From positions 1-64,000 of the forward strand of contig JAECUM010011143.1 of NCBI GenBank assembly GCA_016617855.1: a stretch of DNA of 64,000 bases, in the 5' to 3' direction. Shown here piece after piece: positions 33,541 through 43,910 of this stretch. The notes beneath the pieces are model-generated. The model made no database searches and had not been told where the DNA came from. It saw nothing but the letters and a program-made list of their open reading frames with translations. The stretch comes from Megalonaias nervosa. Taxonomy: Eukaryota; Mollusca; Bivalvia; Unionida; Unionidae. The stretch's first letter is position 1. Every line of letters starts with the position of its first letter. The position numbers were made by a program, and so were the translations under genes.

Positions 33541-35158
33541 AGTAATTACGGTACCTTCCTGTAATACATCCAACATATTTCACTATATTGGAACGTAATC
33601 AACTTCTTATAGAATAATTGTCAGACTTTAAGTAGTTTCGTGTCTTGCTAACAAATGTTGTACAAACTGTGAACATTGAGATGACATCAAACTATAGAAT
33701 TTTTCTAAAGATGAACGGGAACATCAACGTTTATCTCAACATTTTTCTTTCTCTCAAAACTCTCAGTAAATTTTACAAACAAATAAATTGCATAATATTC
33801 GTTATCAACCAATAGTAAATTATTTCTGGAACAAAAGTCGCAACCCAAAAAACAACGTCAGGATGCAATATTACCGTCATATTTACCTGCTTGTATTTTA
33901 ATTTATGGCTAGAACATCTAAATATCGAAAAGTCCAGCAGAATGTACAAAGGTAATTTTCACATACATATTTCACAACATTTAGTAATGTATTTTTTATA
34001 ATGTGTACATTTTGTTCACTGATTTAGCCTTTCATACCAGTTTTGATACAATATTTTACTTCATGAAAAAAATTAGTGCATGAAATGTTTAAAATTGTGG
34101 ATATTTTTTCGCTCAAAAAATTCAGATAATCTTCAGTAAATGTTCCACAGTGGCTGTGTTAGTTTCATTATAACCGTGTGCCGTAAGATTTTTCTGAGGA
34201 CTCTTTTTTAAAATAATTATTATTGATACTGCCATTAATAAACTAATCTATTTCACCAGTCAGTCTCAATATTAACATAATGTACAATGAAACGGACGAA
34301 CAGACTTAGGTAGATGCGTAAGTAAATGAGTACATGCGAAAATAGATTGCATGAAAGAATGAACAAATAATCAATAAATGTAAGAAACGATAGACAAATA
34401 GGAGAATTGCGAAATCTATGAATTTGCAAACCAATGAGAATAAACAAGACGGTAATAAATTACCATGACATGTCACAAATGGAGATTCTAATTTCACAGA
34501 GATCAGGAAAAAGAAATACAATATGTGAATTACGCCAGGGAATGGATGCTACTTATGAATGGGGTTTTGATTTACTGTTTTATTAGATCAAACGATAAAA
34601 CAACTATTTTCTTAGGTGATAACTCACTAACCTCCCCTAATTAGAGGACATACAGACATTAAAACAAGTTTTTATTTGTTTAACCTGCTAAATCTTCTTT
34701 TAATCTTATCCTTGTGTGTTCTTTACACACACTGATATAAGCAATATGGTTTGTATAGTTGAGCGCAATCATCACATCTTGTATACTATTGTTCTGTTTG
34801 TCCGGAAAGAATATGGCGATGGACGCATGTATGTAAATAAAATCAGTTCCATTTATTAGCAAGAAAGTGAATTTTTAATGTCCCGTATAATGTCCATTTT
34901 GATCTCAAGCCGATTGCTGTTGGGTTGGGCATTTTTGTTTGTTGAGGGGGGGGGGTCGTCATAATAACTTTATTAACGTCACAATGACTCGATGACGTGT
35001 ACTCGCTAATGGCTATGTTTCAGACTCTTTAAGCCGAACGTTTTCCATTTTTTTAATCTGAAAAGTTCAAGAAATAGCATTTAAAGTGCATGTATTTCAT
35101 TGATGGTTCCAACATCCATGAGTGTTGTTTTCGACACATCATCTTTAACATTTAGCTG
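33541..35158. other. Host spacer between E1 and E2, no gene seen
   Basis: AT-rich sequence without convincing ORFs, plus a G-run near 34947-34956. I looked here on the minus strand for the missing part of the E3 polymerase and found none. Confidence 0.45.
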
Positions 35159-35402
35159 AGCAGCAAGGAGGGTGAACAGACTATTTTGCTGGAGACCTTA
35201 TTTATGAAAAATAAAACTTCCTACGAAAATGAGATCTCAAGGTCAAATAACGTTAAACCAAAACCTCTGTCAGGCCATGAGATTTCTCTAATTGGGTTAG
35301 CTCATTTTGTTACATCATCACTGATGCGCGTTTATATTTTATGGTGTGTTTCGTTTACGTGTTGGTCACTCAACGCTGGTCGTTCAGCCTCCCTGCTGCT
35401 AT
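35159..35402 (+). repeat. E2 left terminal inverted repeat
   Basis: It matches the reverse complement of 51062-51306 over about 240 bp with scattered mismatches. The unit is itself bounded by short inverted repeats: it opens with agcagcaaggagggtgaac and closes with gttcagcctccctgctgct. Confidence 0.9.
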
Positions 35403-35428
35403 AAATAAATCATATATTATATCAAATA

Positions 35429-36517
35429 ATGGAATCTCATACATCTAAACTAGCTCGTGAGCGACTAGAGGCAATTAAAAAATATCTACCCGTCCGTAAT
35501 TCTGTCAAGCAACAACTGCAAGCGCGTCAGCAAACACAGGAAGAATTTACAGAAAGTGCAGAACAGTTATTTAAACCGGTTACTAGAGCTACCGAAGGGG
35601 TTAAGAAAGCTACCGAAGAAGTTACAGAAGCTACCAGAGGTCTTCTTCCTACGTTGCAGCAAACCGCGGTAGCAACTGGAAAAATAGCAGAAAGAACTAA
35701 GAAAACAAAAAAGATTCTAAGAGGACTTCCAGGTGAAATTGTTGATATTCAATCACAAGACCCACTTAGGGATATTGGCCAGCTTTATTCTGAAAAACCA
35801 CAACTTGAAGTTCAACCTCCTCAGTCAAAAGTAAGACAATCAGCAATAGAAAAATTTACCGATGACTCGGTTGCATCTATCAAGGGAAATGTATATAATG
35901 CGGTTGATGTTGCACTAGATTTTGATTTTTAAAAAAATAGTATTTATAACCTGGTGCAACAATAGCAAAAAAAGACTGGACTAATGCAGTATTTAAGATT
36001 TATGCTGATGTACCAGCAGGTGCTCAAGTTGCTGATAATCATCCTGGCCTTGAATTATTTAATAAATCAATCCGCGCAGAAGAAATTCGACGTAGAGAAG
36101 AATAAGAACAGATAGAACAAATTTTAGAAATGAAAGAACAAAAAGCACCACCAAAAAAAAGTAAGAAGAAATCAAAGAAGAAGAAAAAAATCTCTTCGTA
36201 CTCTTCCTCCGGAACCACAACAATATTACATACCATCTGACGTCGAAGAAGAAAACAATACAAGTTCTCCCCCCGGTGCCACTGGAAGTGGTCTTACTAC
36301 TCGAGGAAGTGGTCTTATTAATTGTCCCAATAACGTCCTTGCCGATGTTGATCGACTAGAAATTCTCATTGGAGGAAAACGAGCTGGCAATAATTCCCCA
36401 GAAATCATTAATGAAGCAGCTGATATTTGTAAACGATTATTTACAGGCGGTATCATGGATATTAATGTGTATCGGTCTCTCATTAATGAAATCGCCGATG
36501 ATTATCGCAGTGATTGA
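35429..36517 (+). pseudogene. E2 homologue of coiled-coil protein X (broken)
   Basis: The first frame (167 codons) starts at an ATG after a TATATCAAATA context. It reads a helical protein with EQLFKPVTRATEGVKK and repeated KKATEEVTEATRG heptads, and stops at 35932. Further frames with a TAA at 36103-36105 and at least two shifts extend to 36517. That end has VDRLEILIGGKRAGNNSPE and VYRSLINEIADDY, matching the C-terminus of X in E1. Unlike in E1, it is not preceded by the ATPase, which sits at the other end of E2. Confidence 0.6.
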
Positions 36518-36548
36518 GTATGTAATTAGATGCAATGACTATAATAAG

Positions 36549-37004
36549 ATGATCATACATAATACTCAACGTGGACCAACCATGGTCAGGGTAATAAATT
36601 CACGATTATCAGTATACAAAACGACCTACGGAGATGGACTAGGTGATGTTGTTCAAGGTCTATTTAGAAGGATAGCCCCAAAAGCAATACCGCTTGCAAA
36701 GCAACTGGGAATGAAAGCTATTGACGTTGTTCGTGAAAAAGGTATTGGCGCTGTTGGTGATGTTGCTAGCAAAGCATTCTCAGCAATCAAGGATAGACTA
36801 GCGCGATTAATACGACGAAAACCTCAGCCACCAGTGAAACTGGCCAGCACTGAAGAGATGCCCGCAAATGTCAGTAAAATAATAAATCAAGCTGCTAATC
36901 CAAAACTAGCAGAGTTAGCTGGTGTACCAATGTCAGAAAAAGAAAAAAATATAACCGCTAGTCTGATAGCTGGAAGCGGTCTTCGTGTTAGACGAACACG
37001 ATAA
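36549..37004 (+). CDS. E2 small basic virion protein upstream of MCP
   Basis: 151 residues from the ATG at 36549; the frame is open upstream but enters the end of X. YGDGLGDVVQGLFRRIAPKAI is followed by an Ala/Val/Lys-rich amphipathic stretch, a basic LARLIRRKPQ segment and a GSGLRVRRTR end. Position and composition match the E1 gene at 22032 and the E3 gene at 54932. It is probably an internal or membrane-active capsid protein. One of the few E2 genes without a break. Confidence 0.6.
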   Translation: MIIHNTQRGPTMVRVINSRLSVYKTTYGDGLGDVVQGLFRRIAPKAIPLAKQLGMKAIDVVREKGIGAVGDVASKAFSAIKDRLARLIRRKPQPPVKLASTEEMPANVSKIINQAANPKLAELAGVPMSEKEKNITASLIAGSGLRVRRTR

Positions 37005-37012
37005 TAATAAAG

Positions 37013-38475
37013 ATGTTCAAGCGTATATCTGATCCCGCATTCGACATGGACGCACCAGTACTCAAAGATGAGTCTGTGCGCGATTATCAATATTATTCTT
37101 ATGACGCACGGCAACCAAATCAGCGTGGACGAATTGAACTACGGGTTCAAGATACGAGTAGATATTTCTTACCCACTAAAGCATTTATCGAAGTTGAAGG
37201 AGAAATTTTGAAAACGGATAATACTGAATATGGAGCTGAAATTAGTGTTGGTTTTGTCAAAAATGGCATCATGGCGTTGTTCGACAGCGCTACGTACATG
37301 ATTGATGGAAGAAATATTGAGTCGATTCAAAAAGATGTTGACGTTGCTACAACGATATTGGGCTTGCAAGATACAGCGACGATTACTCAAGATCAGCTGG
37401 TCCGTCAATGATGTTTATGAAAGATACTTCTAACCACGCTGACATCGGACAATATCATATAAGACGACCAAGAAACTTCGCCGACGGCGCTGACGCTGAT
37501 GTGTGGCCGGTGGTTCATGGTGCTAATCCAAATTTTAACTTAGGATTCGCAGCACGTTGATCAATGCTGAAAGATGGAAGTAGAAGATTTTCATGTGCAA
37601 TTCCACTGTCACATATCTTTGGATTTTGCAGAAATGTCAGAAACGATATTTTTGGAGCCAAACATACAGTTGTACTTGTAAGAGAAGCTACCGACGATGA
37701 TGCAATCTGGCGACCTGCTGATGTTGATGTTGGTAAAAAAAAAAAGATGTTGACGTTGCCACAACGATATTGGGCCCTGCAAGATACAGCGACGATTACT
37801 CATTTCTTGTTATGTAACAAGAAATATCTAACAAAACTTTCATTGTGGATGCCAGTAATGACTCCAACACTACCTGAAGAAGAACGTTTACTTTCTTTTA
37901 TGAGTCAAGGTGGTAAATCAATGTTATCATGGTTAACGATTACCACAGATAGTGTTCAAAGTACAATTAATGGTTTATTTACATGGCAAATAGGGTCACA
38001 GCAAGGTGTGTTTGCACCGCGACATATATTTATTGCGCTCCAAGATGCTGCATGAGTAAACTCACAAACACATAGTATGATGATATTTGACAAACTCGGT
38101 GTTTCCGAGGTTTCATTGAGGATAAACGGACATCAAGAACCCTCCGAGGATATATTACTGAATTTCGATCAAAATCATGTAGCACGTGCATATCATCGTT
38201 TAATGGCATTTATGGGGCGTGATCAAAATGTTGATTCCGGTTTACAAATATCTCAGCTGGATTTTACAACGTTGTATCCGATCTATTACTTTTCACTGGA
38301 ACACCTGGATTTGTTCAGACAGTCTGTCGTTGATATACACTTTCGAGCTCGCGTAAACTGAGGAGCTATTGCCAATTACAGAGCAACCGCTGTTATACTC
38401 TGCGATAAATCAATGCTACTTGAAGGTATTGGTGGACGAATGCGAGTCGTTGATGCCTCAGTAGAAAATATGTAA
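37013..38475 (+). pseudogene. E2 major capsid protein (broken, internal duplication)
   Basis: MCP blocks are recognisable in order: LPTKAFIEVEGEI, MKDTSNHAD, LSHIFGFCRNVRNDIFGAKH, LSLWMPVMTP, RHIFIALQD, LYPIYYFSLEHLD and GRMRVVD. The frame changes after 37389, and three in-frame TGA codons occur at 37558, 38053 and 38359. A 61-bp piece of the gene, 37329-37389, is copied at 37741-37802, displacing MCP coding sequence. The sequence is only distantly similar to the E1 MCP. Confidence 0.8.
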
Positions 38476-38512
38476 TTAAATCCCTGATTTTAAATCAGGA
38501 TGATAATTATAA

Positions 38513-39415
38513 ATGTCATATCAACATGTTAATGTCGGTCTGACTCCTGGTCAGATTAAAAAGCTACAGTCATCATCAAAAAATAATTGTGCGGTAAAAA
38601 TATCACTAAAGCGAGAACAAATCGCAGGTGGCCCGAATAAACTATCATTATCGGAACGTCAGTATAGGCACTTCAATGAAGCCAAACAATCAAAGACTGG
38701 CATACGACTTAATCTATCTGCGAGTGCCATTAAAGACATCGCTAAAACGGGTGGTATATTTCCACTTCTTGCAGCTATACCAGCATTAATAGCCGCTGCA
38801 GCCCCAGCTGTTGCAAAAGCAGCTGCGTTAGGTGCTGTTGGAACTGCTGCTGGAATGGCATTAAAGAAAGCAACAGGTCACGGAATAAAAACCTCCAAAA
38901 AAAAAGGGAAAAGGTCTAAGACTTCCAGGGACCCCACACTGGTACGGAAAAGGTCTAAGACTGCCCGGGACAGTTCGATGATTCTTCCTATGTCTAATTT
39001 TGATTTACTTGATGCTGCTAAGCAACTGAACATAAAAAACTTCAAAGGTGTTTTTATGCGTGATCAATTACCAAAACAACCAAACAATATTGAAACTGGT
39101 ATTATTAATCTCGATAAAAATTCTGGTCCAGGTACTCATTGGGTTGCATACGTGATTGATCCACGTGGAATTGTTTATTTCAATTCGTATGGACTGGCAC
39201 CACCAAAAGAATTTTTACGATATAGTAATTTAGCCGGTGATATTCCAATCTGGTATTCAACATTACCAACACAAAAATTAACAGATCCACCAGTATGTGG
39301 CCGTGAAACCCTCGCTGTACTCGACGCAAATTCACTGGAGCCGCCAAGAAAACCACCTCATAAAGTCGTACACGAATATACCACCACCAGGCATAGCCGC
39401 GCACAAACGTTTTAA
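38513..39415 (+). CDS. E2 core protein fused to adenain-like protease
   Basis: A 300-codon single frame. Residues 1-130 repeat the E1 core protein plan (LTPGQIKKLQSS, a second strand-helix unit, KTGGIFPLLAAIPALIAAAA). Next is a basic linker in which KRSKT occurs twice. From about residue 158, MSNFDLLDAAKQLN starts a protease with GPGTHWVAYV (catalytic His) and YFNSYGLAPP. The usual adenain Cys block is not clear; VCGRETLAVL stands in its place, so catalysis may be lost. The fusion suggests that E1 and E3, where the two halves abut, also had a fused or coupled gene. Confidence 0.68.
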   Translation: MSYQHVNVGLTPGQIKKLQSSSKNNCAVKISLKREQIAGGPNKLSLSERQYRHFNEAKQSKTGIRLNLSASAIKDIAKTGGIFPLLAAIPALIAAAAPAVAKAAALGAVGTAAGMALKKATGHGIKTSKKKGKRSKTSRDPTLVRKRSKTARDSSMILPMSNFDLLDAAKQLNIKNFKGVFMRDQLPKQPNNIETGIINLDKNSGPGTHWVAYVIDPRGIVYFNSYGLAPPKEFLRYSNLAGDIPIWYSTLPTQKLTDPPVCGRETLAVLDANSLEPPRKPPHKVVHEYTTTRHSRAQTF

Positions 39416-39434
39416 ACAGACATTAGTAAATATA

Positions 39435-40514
39435 ATGGTAGATATTTATGGAAGATCTTCTCGCGGTAAAGCTCAGCAAGGTGACTTATCTAAATATGCA
39501 ACTCTTGATCAGCTCAGAAATGAAATCGATGATTTATTAAATATCACAAGTGTGGATCAAAATGAAGTCGTTGTTTTTCAAGATAAACAAGGACGATTAA
39601 AAACGAGTATATACAACTGTCAGATGTACTTATACGAATTCCCTCCGCGGTTGTTAATAATATCGTTACTTTTGCTGATCAAGGTAAAATACAAGATTCC
39701 GGTAAGTCAGTTAACGATTATATCAAAAAAGCTGGTGATTCATTCACTGATAACATTTTCATGAATCAAAATAAAATTACATACCTTAGAAACCCAGCCA
39801 CAGAATCAGAAGTAGCAACAACAAAATACGTCGATGATCAAGAATCTAAGTTTGTGTTAGTCAACGGTGGTATAATGCGTGCATTTCTCAACATGAATAA
39901 TAATGGTATTAATAATCTCAGAACACCAGAATCAGATTTCGACGCTGCAACGAAAAAAATACGTCGACGATAGCAACATTCCGACGGTGACATCATTAAC
40001 AACAATCAACGATGAAATGACCGCATTCAAAACTGATTTTTCCAATCACGTACAAACATTCTTGAATTTTCGTAGAAACATAAACAGATCTGTATATGAA
40101 TTTTTTGGTAATCCAGTGGTTGTAGATTTTAAACTTGCTGACATTAACACAAAAATCAACGATATTGTTAGTGGAATTCCTAATATCATTGAAAAAACGA
40201 ATCTGATTAAAATTCCACACAAACAAATTAACAATATCGTGTACACAGTAGCATCAGGATCATCAACATGGACACCGCGCGATAACACTCTCGAACATAC
40301 TGCAGAAGTAACTGGGTTATACAGGCTGTTCATGTTTGGTTTGGAAATTACTGCGGCCACTTCATCATCACCAAATGTACATTATAATCCTCTACTGGTG
40401 ATGCTAAATAAGAACACCAAAGAAACATTTACGTTGACATCAACGGAAATGCCCCCGAGACGTTACTGGTGGTGTCTGGAATTCGTAGCTGAAACCCCTC
40501 AATTAATTACTTAA
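39435..40514 (+). pseudogene. E2 tail-fibre-like protein (frameshifted)
   Basis: It starts with an ATG after AAATATA. The N-terminus contains QQGDLSKYATLDQLRNEIDD, almost as in E1. An extra base near 39608 shifts the frame, and another shift lies near 39960. Downstream blocks are EVATTKYVDDQESKFVLVNG, GGIMRAFLNMNNNGINNLRT, TNLIKIPHKQINNIVYTVAS and YWWCLEFVAETPQ. Similarity to the E1 fibre (about 80% by eye at DNA level in the shaft) far exceeds that of the capsid genes. It is on the plus strand here, minus in E1. Confidence 0.75.
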
Positions 40515-40518
40515 TTAA

Positions 40519-40629
40519 ATGACAACGTCATTAAGTATAATGAATCAAACCTCAATCGATGTTCAACGTCACAGATACAATCAAATATGTAAGTGTCAGA
40601 TTGAACTAAAAAATATCATTGACGATTAA
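40519..40629 (+). CDS. E2 36-codon ORF between fibre and membrane protein
   Basis: ATG right after the fibre stop. It reads a polar peptide with RHRYNQICKCQIELKNIIDD. It lies where the N-terminal piece of the E1 membrane protein sits, so it may be a displaced N-terminus of the next gene. Short, and weakly supported. Confidence 0.25.
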   Translation: MTTSLSIMNQTSIDVQRHRYNQICKCQIELKNIIDD

Positions 40630-40659
40630 ACAGTAAAAATAAAAAAATATCGCAGACGT

Positions 40660-41019
40660 ATGGTTGTTATTGATATAATTGTTTACTCAGTTTCTGCTAT
40701 TATTGCTGGAACCGGATTATTATTATCAACAATAACAACGACAGCGCCTGCAGTTGTAACAATTGTCGTTTCAACTTCAACGACTATCGCAGGAATTCTC
40801 AGTATTATCGCTAAGAAAATATCTACATGTACAAATGATAAATTACACGAGTATATAATGAAATTACACACAGTAACAACAGCTTATTCTAAACTATCGT
40901 CATATCTTTCGTCGTACCTCAGCGATGGTAAAATATCTGATGAGGAGTTCGTAACGATAATGAAAACCTACGATGAAGCATTCCTTGACAATAGCCAAGG
41001 TGAAAAAGTGGAAGATTGA
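40660..41019 (+). CDS. E2 small membrane protein
   Basis: 119 residues, intact. The N-terminal half is two hydrophobic segments (IIVYSVSAIIAGTGLLL and TIVVSTSTTIAGILSIIA). The C-terminal half is helical and charged, with SYLSSYLSDGKISDEEF. It follows the fibre as in E1 (17757-18255) and shares the layout of hydrophobic hairpin plus charged tail. A role in anchoring the spike or crossing membranes is a guess from context. Confidence 0.55.
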   Translation: MVVIDIIVYSVSAIIAGTGLLLSTITTTAPAVVTIVVSTSTTIAGILSIIAKKISTCTNDKLHEYIMKLHTVTTAYSKLSSYLSSYLSDGKISDEEFVTIMKTYDEAFLDNSQGEKVED

Positions 41020-41054
41020 ATTCCCGATTTAAAATAATAATAATAACAATAATA

Positions 41055-42499
41055 ATGTCAACGTCGAATGAATTATTACAACAGATAGTCACTAATACAG
41101 TGCCGTCAAAAACTACTATGATATCATTAAGTTCAACCAGTCCAGAATTTAGCGTTAACTTTCCAACGGCAATTCCAGCAAAAGAAATAGCGCTAGCACA
41201 ATTACGAGTTTATCATAGCTGGCCAAATATCAGGTCAAAATCGTTTGGTGGACTACCAGCAAACAATTCACTGGTATTTGCAAATAAGAATAAATCTGAT
41301 GGAACTCCTGATTGGCAAGTTGTTGGAATTTCAACGGGCAGTTATCAAATAGAACAGATTAATGATGAGTTTCAACGTAGAATTAAATCTATTACAGGAA
41401 CAGAATCCAAAATAGCAATTAATGTTTACGAACCAACATTATCAGCGGCGATTGAAATAAATTCCCCTGATTATGTTGTAGATATTTATCAGTCATCGGT
41501 CAGATTTGTGTTAGGATGGCCTGATGTTCCCCTCGTTTATAATGGAATTCCAGAACCAAAACGAGAAGAACTTAAAACAAGCGAAAAACAATATATAAAA
41601 GATCCAAAATATCTAAGTAAATTTCCGTTGGTACCCGCTGATCGATTAGAATATTATCAAGAGCTCTATGGTAGAAAATTATATATTAGAAGAAGACACT
41701 TATATAAATCTGTTAATGGAGAAATTCATATTAATGAAGAAAATTTTAAATTATGGTACGACCCAATTAAACTCGAGTACGAACAATCAATTAATAAACT
41801 ACGAGATTTATTTTCTTCTTTATTACAATATTACAGCGAAGACGTAAAACAACAGATAATTGAAAAAATAAAATATTTAAACATCGTTGTGATAGATTTA
41901 AGATTTACTAATGATATAATTTTACACGCTGTAAGAGAGCGTAGGGGTGGTATAGATAGTGATTATATTTTAGACTGGGATATGATGAAAAATTTGTTTA
42001 TTAAACATTACAAAATAACAGAAGAACAATTAAAAACATTTATAATACCAGGATTTGACAATACCGATATGAAAAAATCAATCACTGATCTTATTGAAGA
42101 ACATTTTCCTGGAGTAATTGAATCATGGAGAAAAATAGCCCCGCCATCGGTTATTCTTAAACATAATAACGATCCATACGGTGGAGGCCGTCATATATCA
42201 CCTGATATTGTTAATAAACATCAACGATCGCAGTCAGTCTAGTATGTGATGTAATTGATGGCAGCTATCAAGTAGATCTTTCAAAGTCTAGCCAGGCCCA
42301 GCAAGGATATGTATTATATTCATTTAGCCCTCAAGTGCCTGCTGTGTATTTAATTGTATCAGAACCAATTAACCCCGTTTATCTAAGTGTACATAATCCG
42401 CTATTATCAAGGATACATTTGAAACTTACTGATCAGGCTGGACACATTCTGGATTTGCGAAATGATGTTTTAAGTATAAATCTGTATGTACGCTCATAG
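41055..42499 (+). pseudogene. E2 penton/minor capsid with large inserted domain (one frameshift)
   Basis: It starts with an ATG after ACAATAATA. Residues 1-170 are penton-like (TVPSKTTMISLSSTSPEFSV, GSYQIEQINDEFQRR, RFVLGWPDVPLVY). Then comes an insertion of about 200-210 residues, about 41540-42215, rich in charged residues with RKLYIRRRHLYKSVNGEIHI and EEHFPGVIESWRKI. After a frameshift near 42220-42240 the penton C-terminus resumes with YVLYSFSPQVPAVYL and LKLTDQAGHILDLRN. The E1 penton has only about 20 residues at this loop. The inserted domain is not recognised. Confidence 0.72.
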
Positions 42500-42693
42500 A
42501 GCGTCATCGCAAAACAAAACAAAAAAAAAAAATGTCCGAATCTAACTCGATCAGAATAATTTATTTTTTTTACTTCTGATGGGTTAAATCGTAATTATCA
42601 TACCCAAACAGAAAAAAATATTATTATCAGAATCTGAATAAAAAAATTAATATTATTGTATTATAAATAAATAAACTGTATAGTTCGACTCTG
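42500..42693. other. E2 intergenic, AT-rich
   Basis: A-rich tracts and TTATTATA-type sequence between the penton and a minus-strand gene. No ORF. Confidence 0.5.
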
Positions 42694-43119
42694 TCAATTT
42701 TGCCAGGGATTTTGTTTAGCCATTACCACATTGACTCCGTCCTTGACAGAGTCACTTTCATTATCACTATCATTTTCACAATGCTCCCTCAACTGTCTTA
42801 TACGAAAGTTCACAATCTTTTTCTGTTCGTATTCATGAGATAGTTCTAACTTAATTTTGTCAATAGCGTGTGAGAGAGGTACAAACAGCTTTACCTGATT
42901 ATCTGTAACTGTTGCCAGCGACTGTAACATTGCTTGCTGGATAAACTTCATGAATTTATAATCAGATGGCAAAGTATATCTATTCTCTAATTTCCGTTGT
43001 TCTAATGACTCAAAATCACACAGAAGTTTTTCAGGATTAAGATTATCAGATATATTTATACCGTTATGTTGTAATTTTTTAATCGCAGAAATAATGACAT
43101 TAATATTTTCAGAATTCAT
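42694..43119 (-). CDS. E2 unrecognised helical protein
   Basis: 141 residues, intact, with an ATG after a TATAATATA context on the minus strand. Predominantly helical and charged: SLEQRKLENRYTLPSDYKFM, HEYEQKKIVNFRIRQLREHC and an acidic ENDSDNESD patch near the end. It faces away from the penton gene. No counterpart in E1 or E3. It could be regulatory or structural; no motif decides. Confidence 0.45.
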   Translation of the reverse strand: MNSENINVIISAIKKLQHNGINISDNLNPEKLLCDFESLEQRKLENRYTLPSDYKFMKFIQQAMLQSLATVTDNQVKLFVPLSHAIDKIKLELSHEYEQKKIVNFRIRQLREHCENDSDNESDSVKDGVNVVMAKQNPWQN

Positions 43120-43214
43120 TATATTATAAATGTTTGTTTAAAATAAAAATATTTCTGAATCAGAATAATATTAATAAAATAAAAATAATAGTCCTTAGAA
43201 AGGACTGTTTTTGT

Positions 43215-43645
43215 AGACGGTACAACACATAGTAGCGTATTTACCGCAAGCATATTTAAAGCAATTATATACATAATCTTAATTACAGTAGCGTATTTAC
43301 ACGCTGGTAGCGTATTTACAGCAAGCATATTTACAGCAATTATATACAAGGTTTTTTGTAGACGGCACAGTTACATATAATCTTAATTAAGGACGGCACA
43401 AAACATAGAATCTTAATTACAGTAGCGTATTTACAGTAGCGTATTTACAGCAATTATATTTACAGTAGCGTATTTACAGTAACGTATTTACATATATTTA
43501 CAGTAACGTATTTACATATATTTACATATTTACATATATTTACAGTAACGTATTTACAGTAACGTATTTACATATATTTACAGTAACGTATTTACATATA
43601 TTTACATATTTACATATATTTACAGTAACGTATTTACAGGGACGG
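43215..43645. repeat. E2 minisatellite built on 'cagtaacgtatttacatatattta'-type units
   Basis: About 430 bp of short, imperfect units: 'tagcgtatttacagcaa' and 'ttacagtaacgtatttacat' are repeated many times with variable joins, flanked by two 'gacggcaca' words. It is non-coding, and the ORFs here are periodic artefacts. Repeat expansion is typical of decaying elements but could also mark an origin or enhancer. Confidence 0.75.
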
Positions 43646-43679
43646 CACATACAAACGGGGCCTTCTCTACGTTCAATAG

Positions 43680-43766
43680 AAATTTGCACACTCTCCCCCA
43701 TAATCAACCCGGGGAGTGTGTAAAAAACACACCCACCAAGTGACATGGTGGAGAGTGTGCAAATTT
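43680..43766. repeat. 17-bp perfect inverted repeat (hairpin)
   Basis: Arms aaatttgcacactctcc (43680-43696) and its complement (43750-43766) enclose about 53 bases, which hold a second weaker stem (gggagtgtgt / acacaccc). The outer flanks extend the complementarity imperfectly. It could be a small foldback transposon inserted in E2 or a structured regulatory site. Confidence 0.65.
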
Positions 43767-43841
43767 TTGTTGAATTTCGAGGGCTGGCGGAGCCCCACTA
43801 ATAAAGAAATTCTGGCATAATATCGCCCCCCGCCGGCAATG

Positions 43842-43910
43842 TGCCGGTCACGAGAATAGAACTCAGAACCTCGTGTATGAGAATCCAACATATTAGCACT
43901 AGACCACCGG
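43842..43910 (-). pseudogene. tRNA-Glu-like pseudogene or SINE head
   Basis: On the minus strand, a box A word tggtctagtgc, a loop with anticodon position CTC and a box B-like gagttctattctc are spaced as in a tRNA. Flanking CCGGTGG and TGACCGG can form most of an acceptor stem. The anticodon stem does not pair and box B departs from consensus, so it is not a working tRNA. Confidence 0.4.

Noticed and set aside
34860..35158. Remaining part of the E3 polymerase left of E2
   Set aside because: Minus-strand translation shows none of the polymerase blocks in the expected order.
43119..43650. CRISPR-like array or repetitive protein gene
   Set aside because: The units are short, imperfect and lack unique spacers. 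The ORFs follow the repeat period. The host is a eukaryote.
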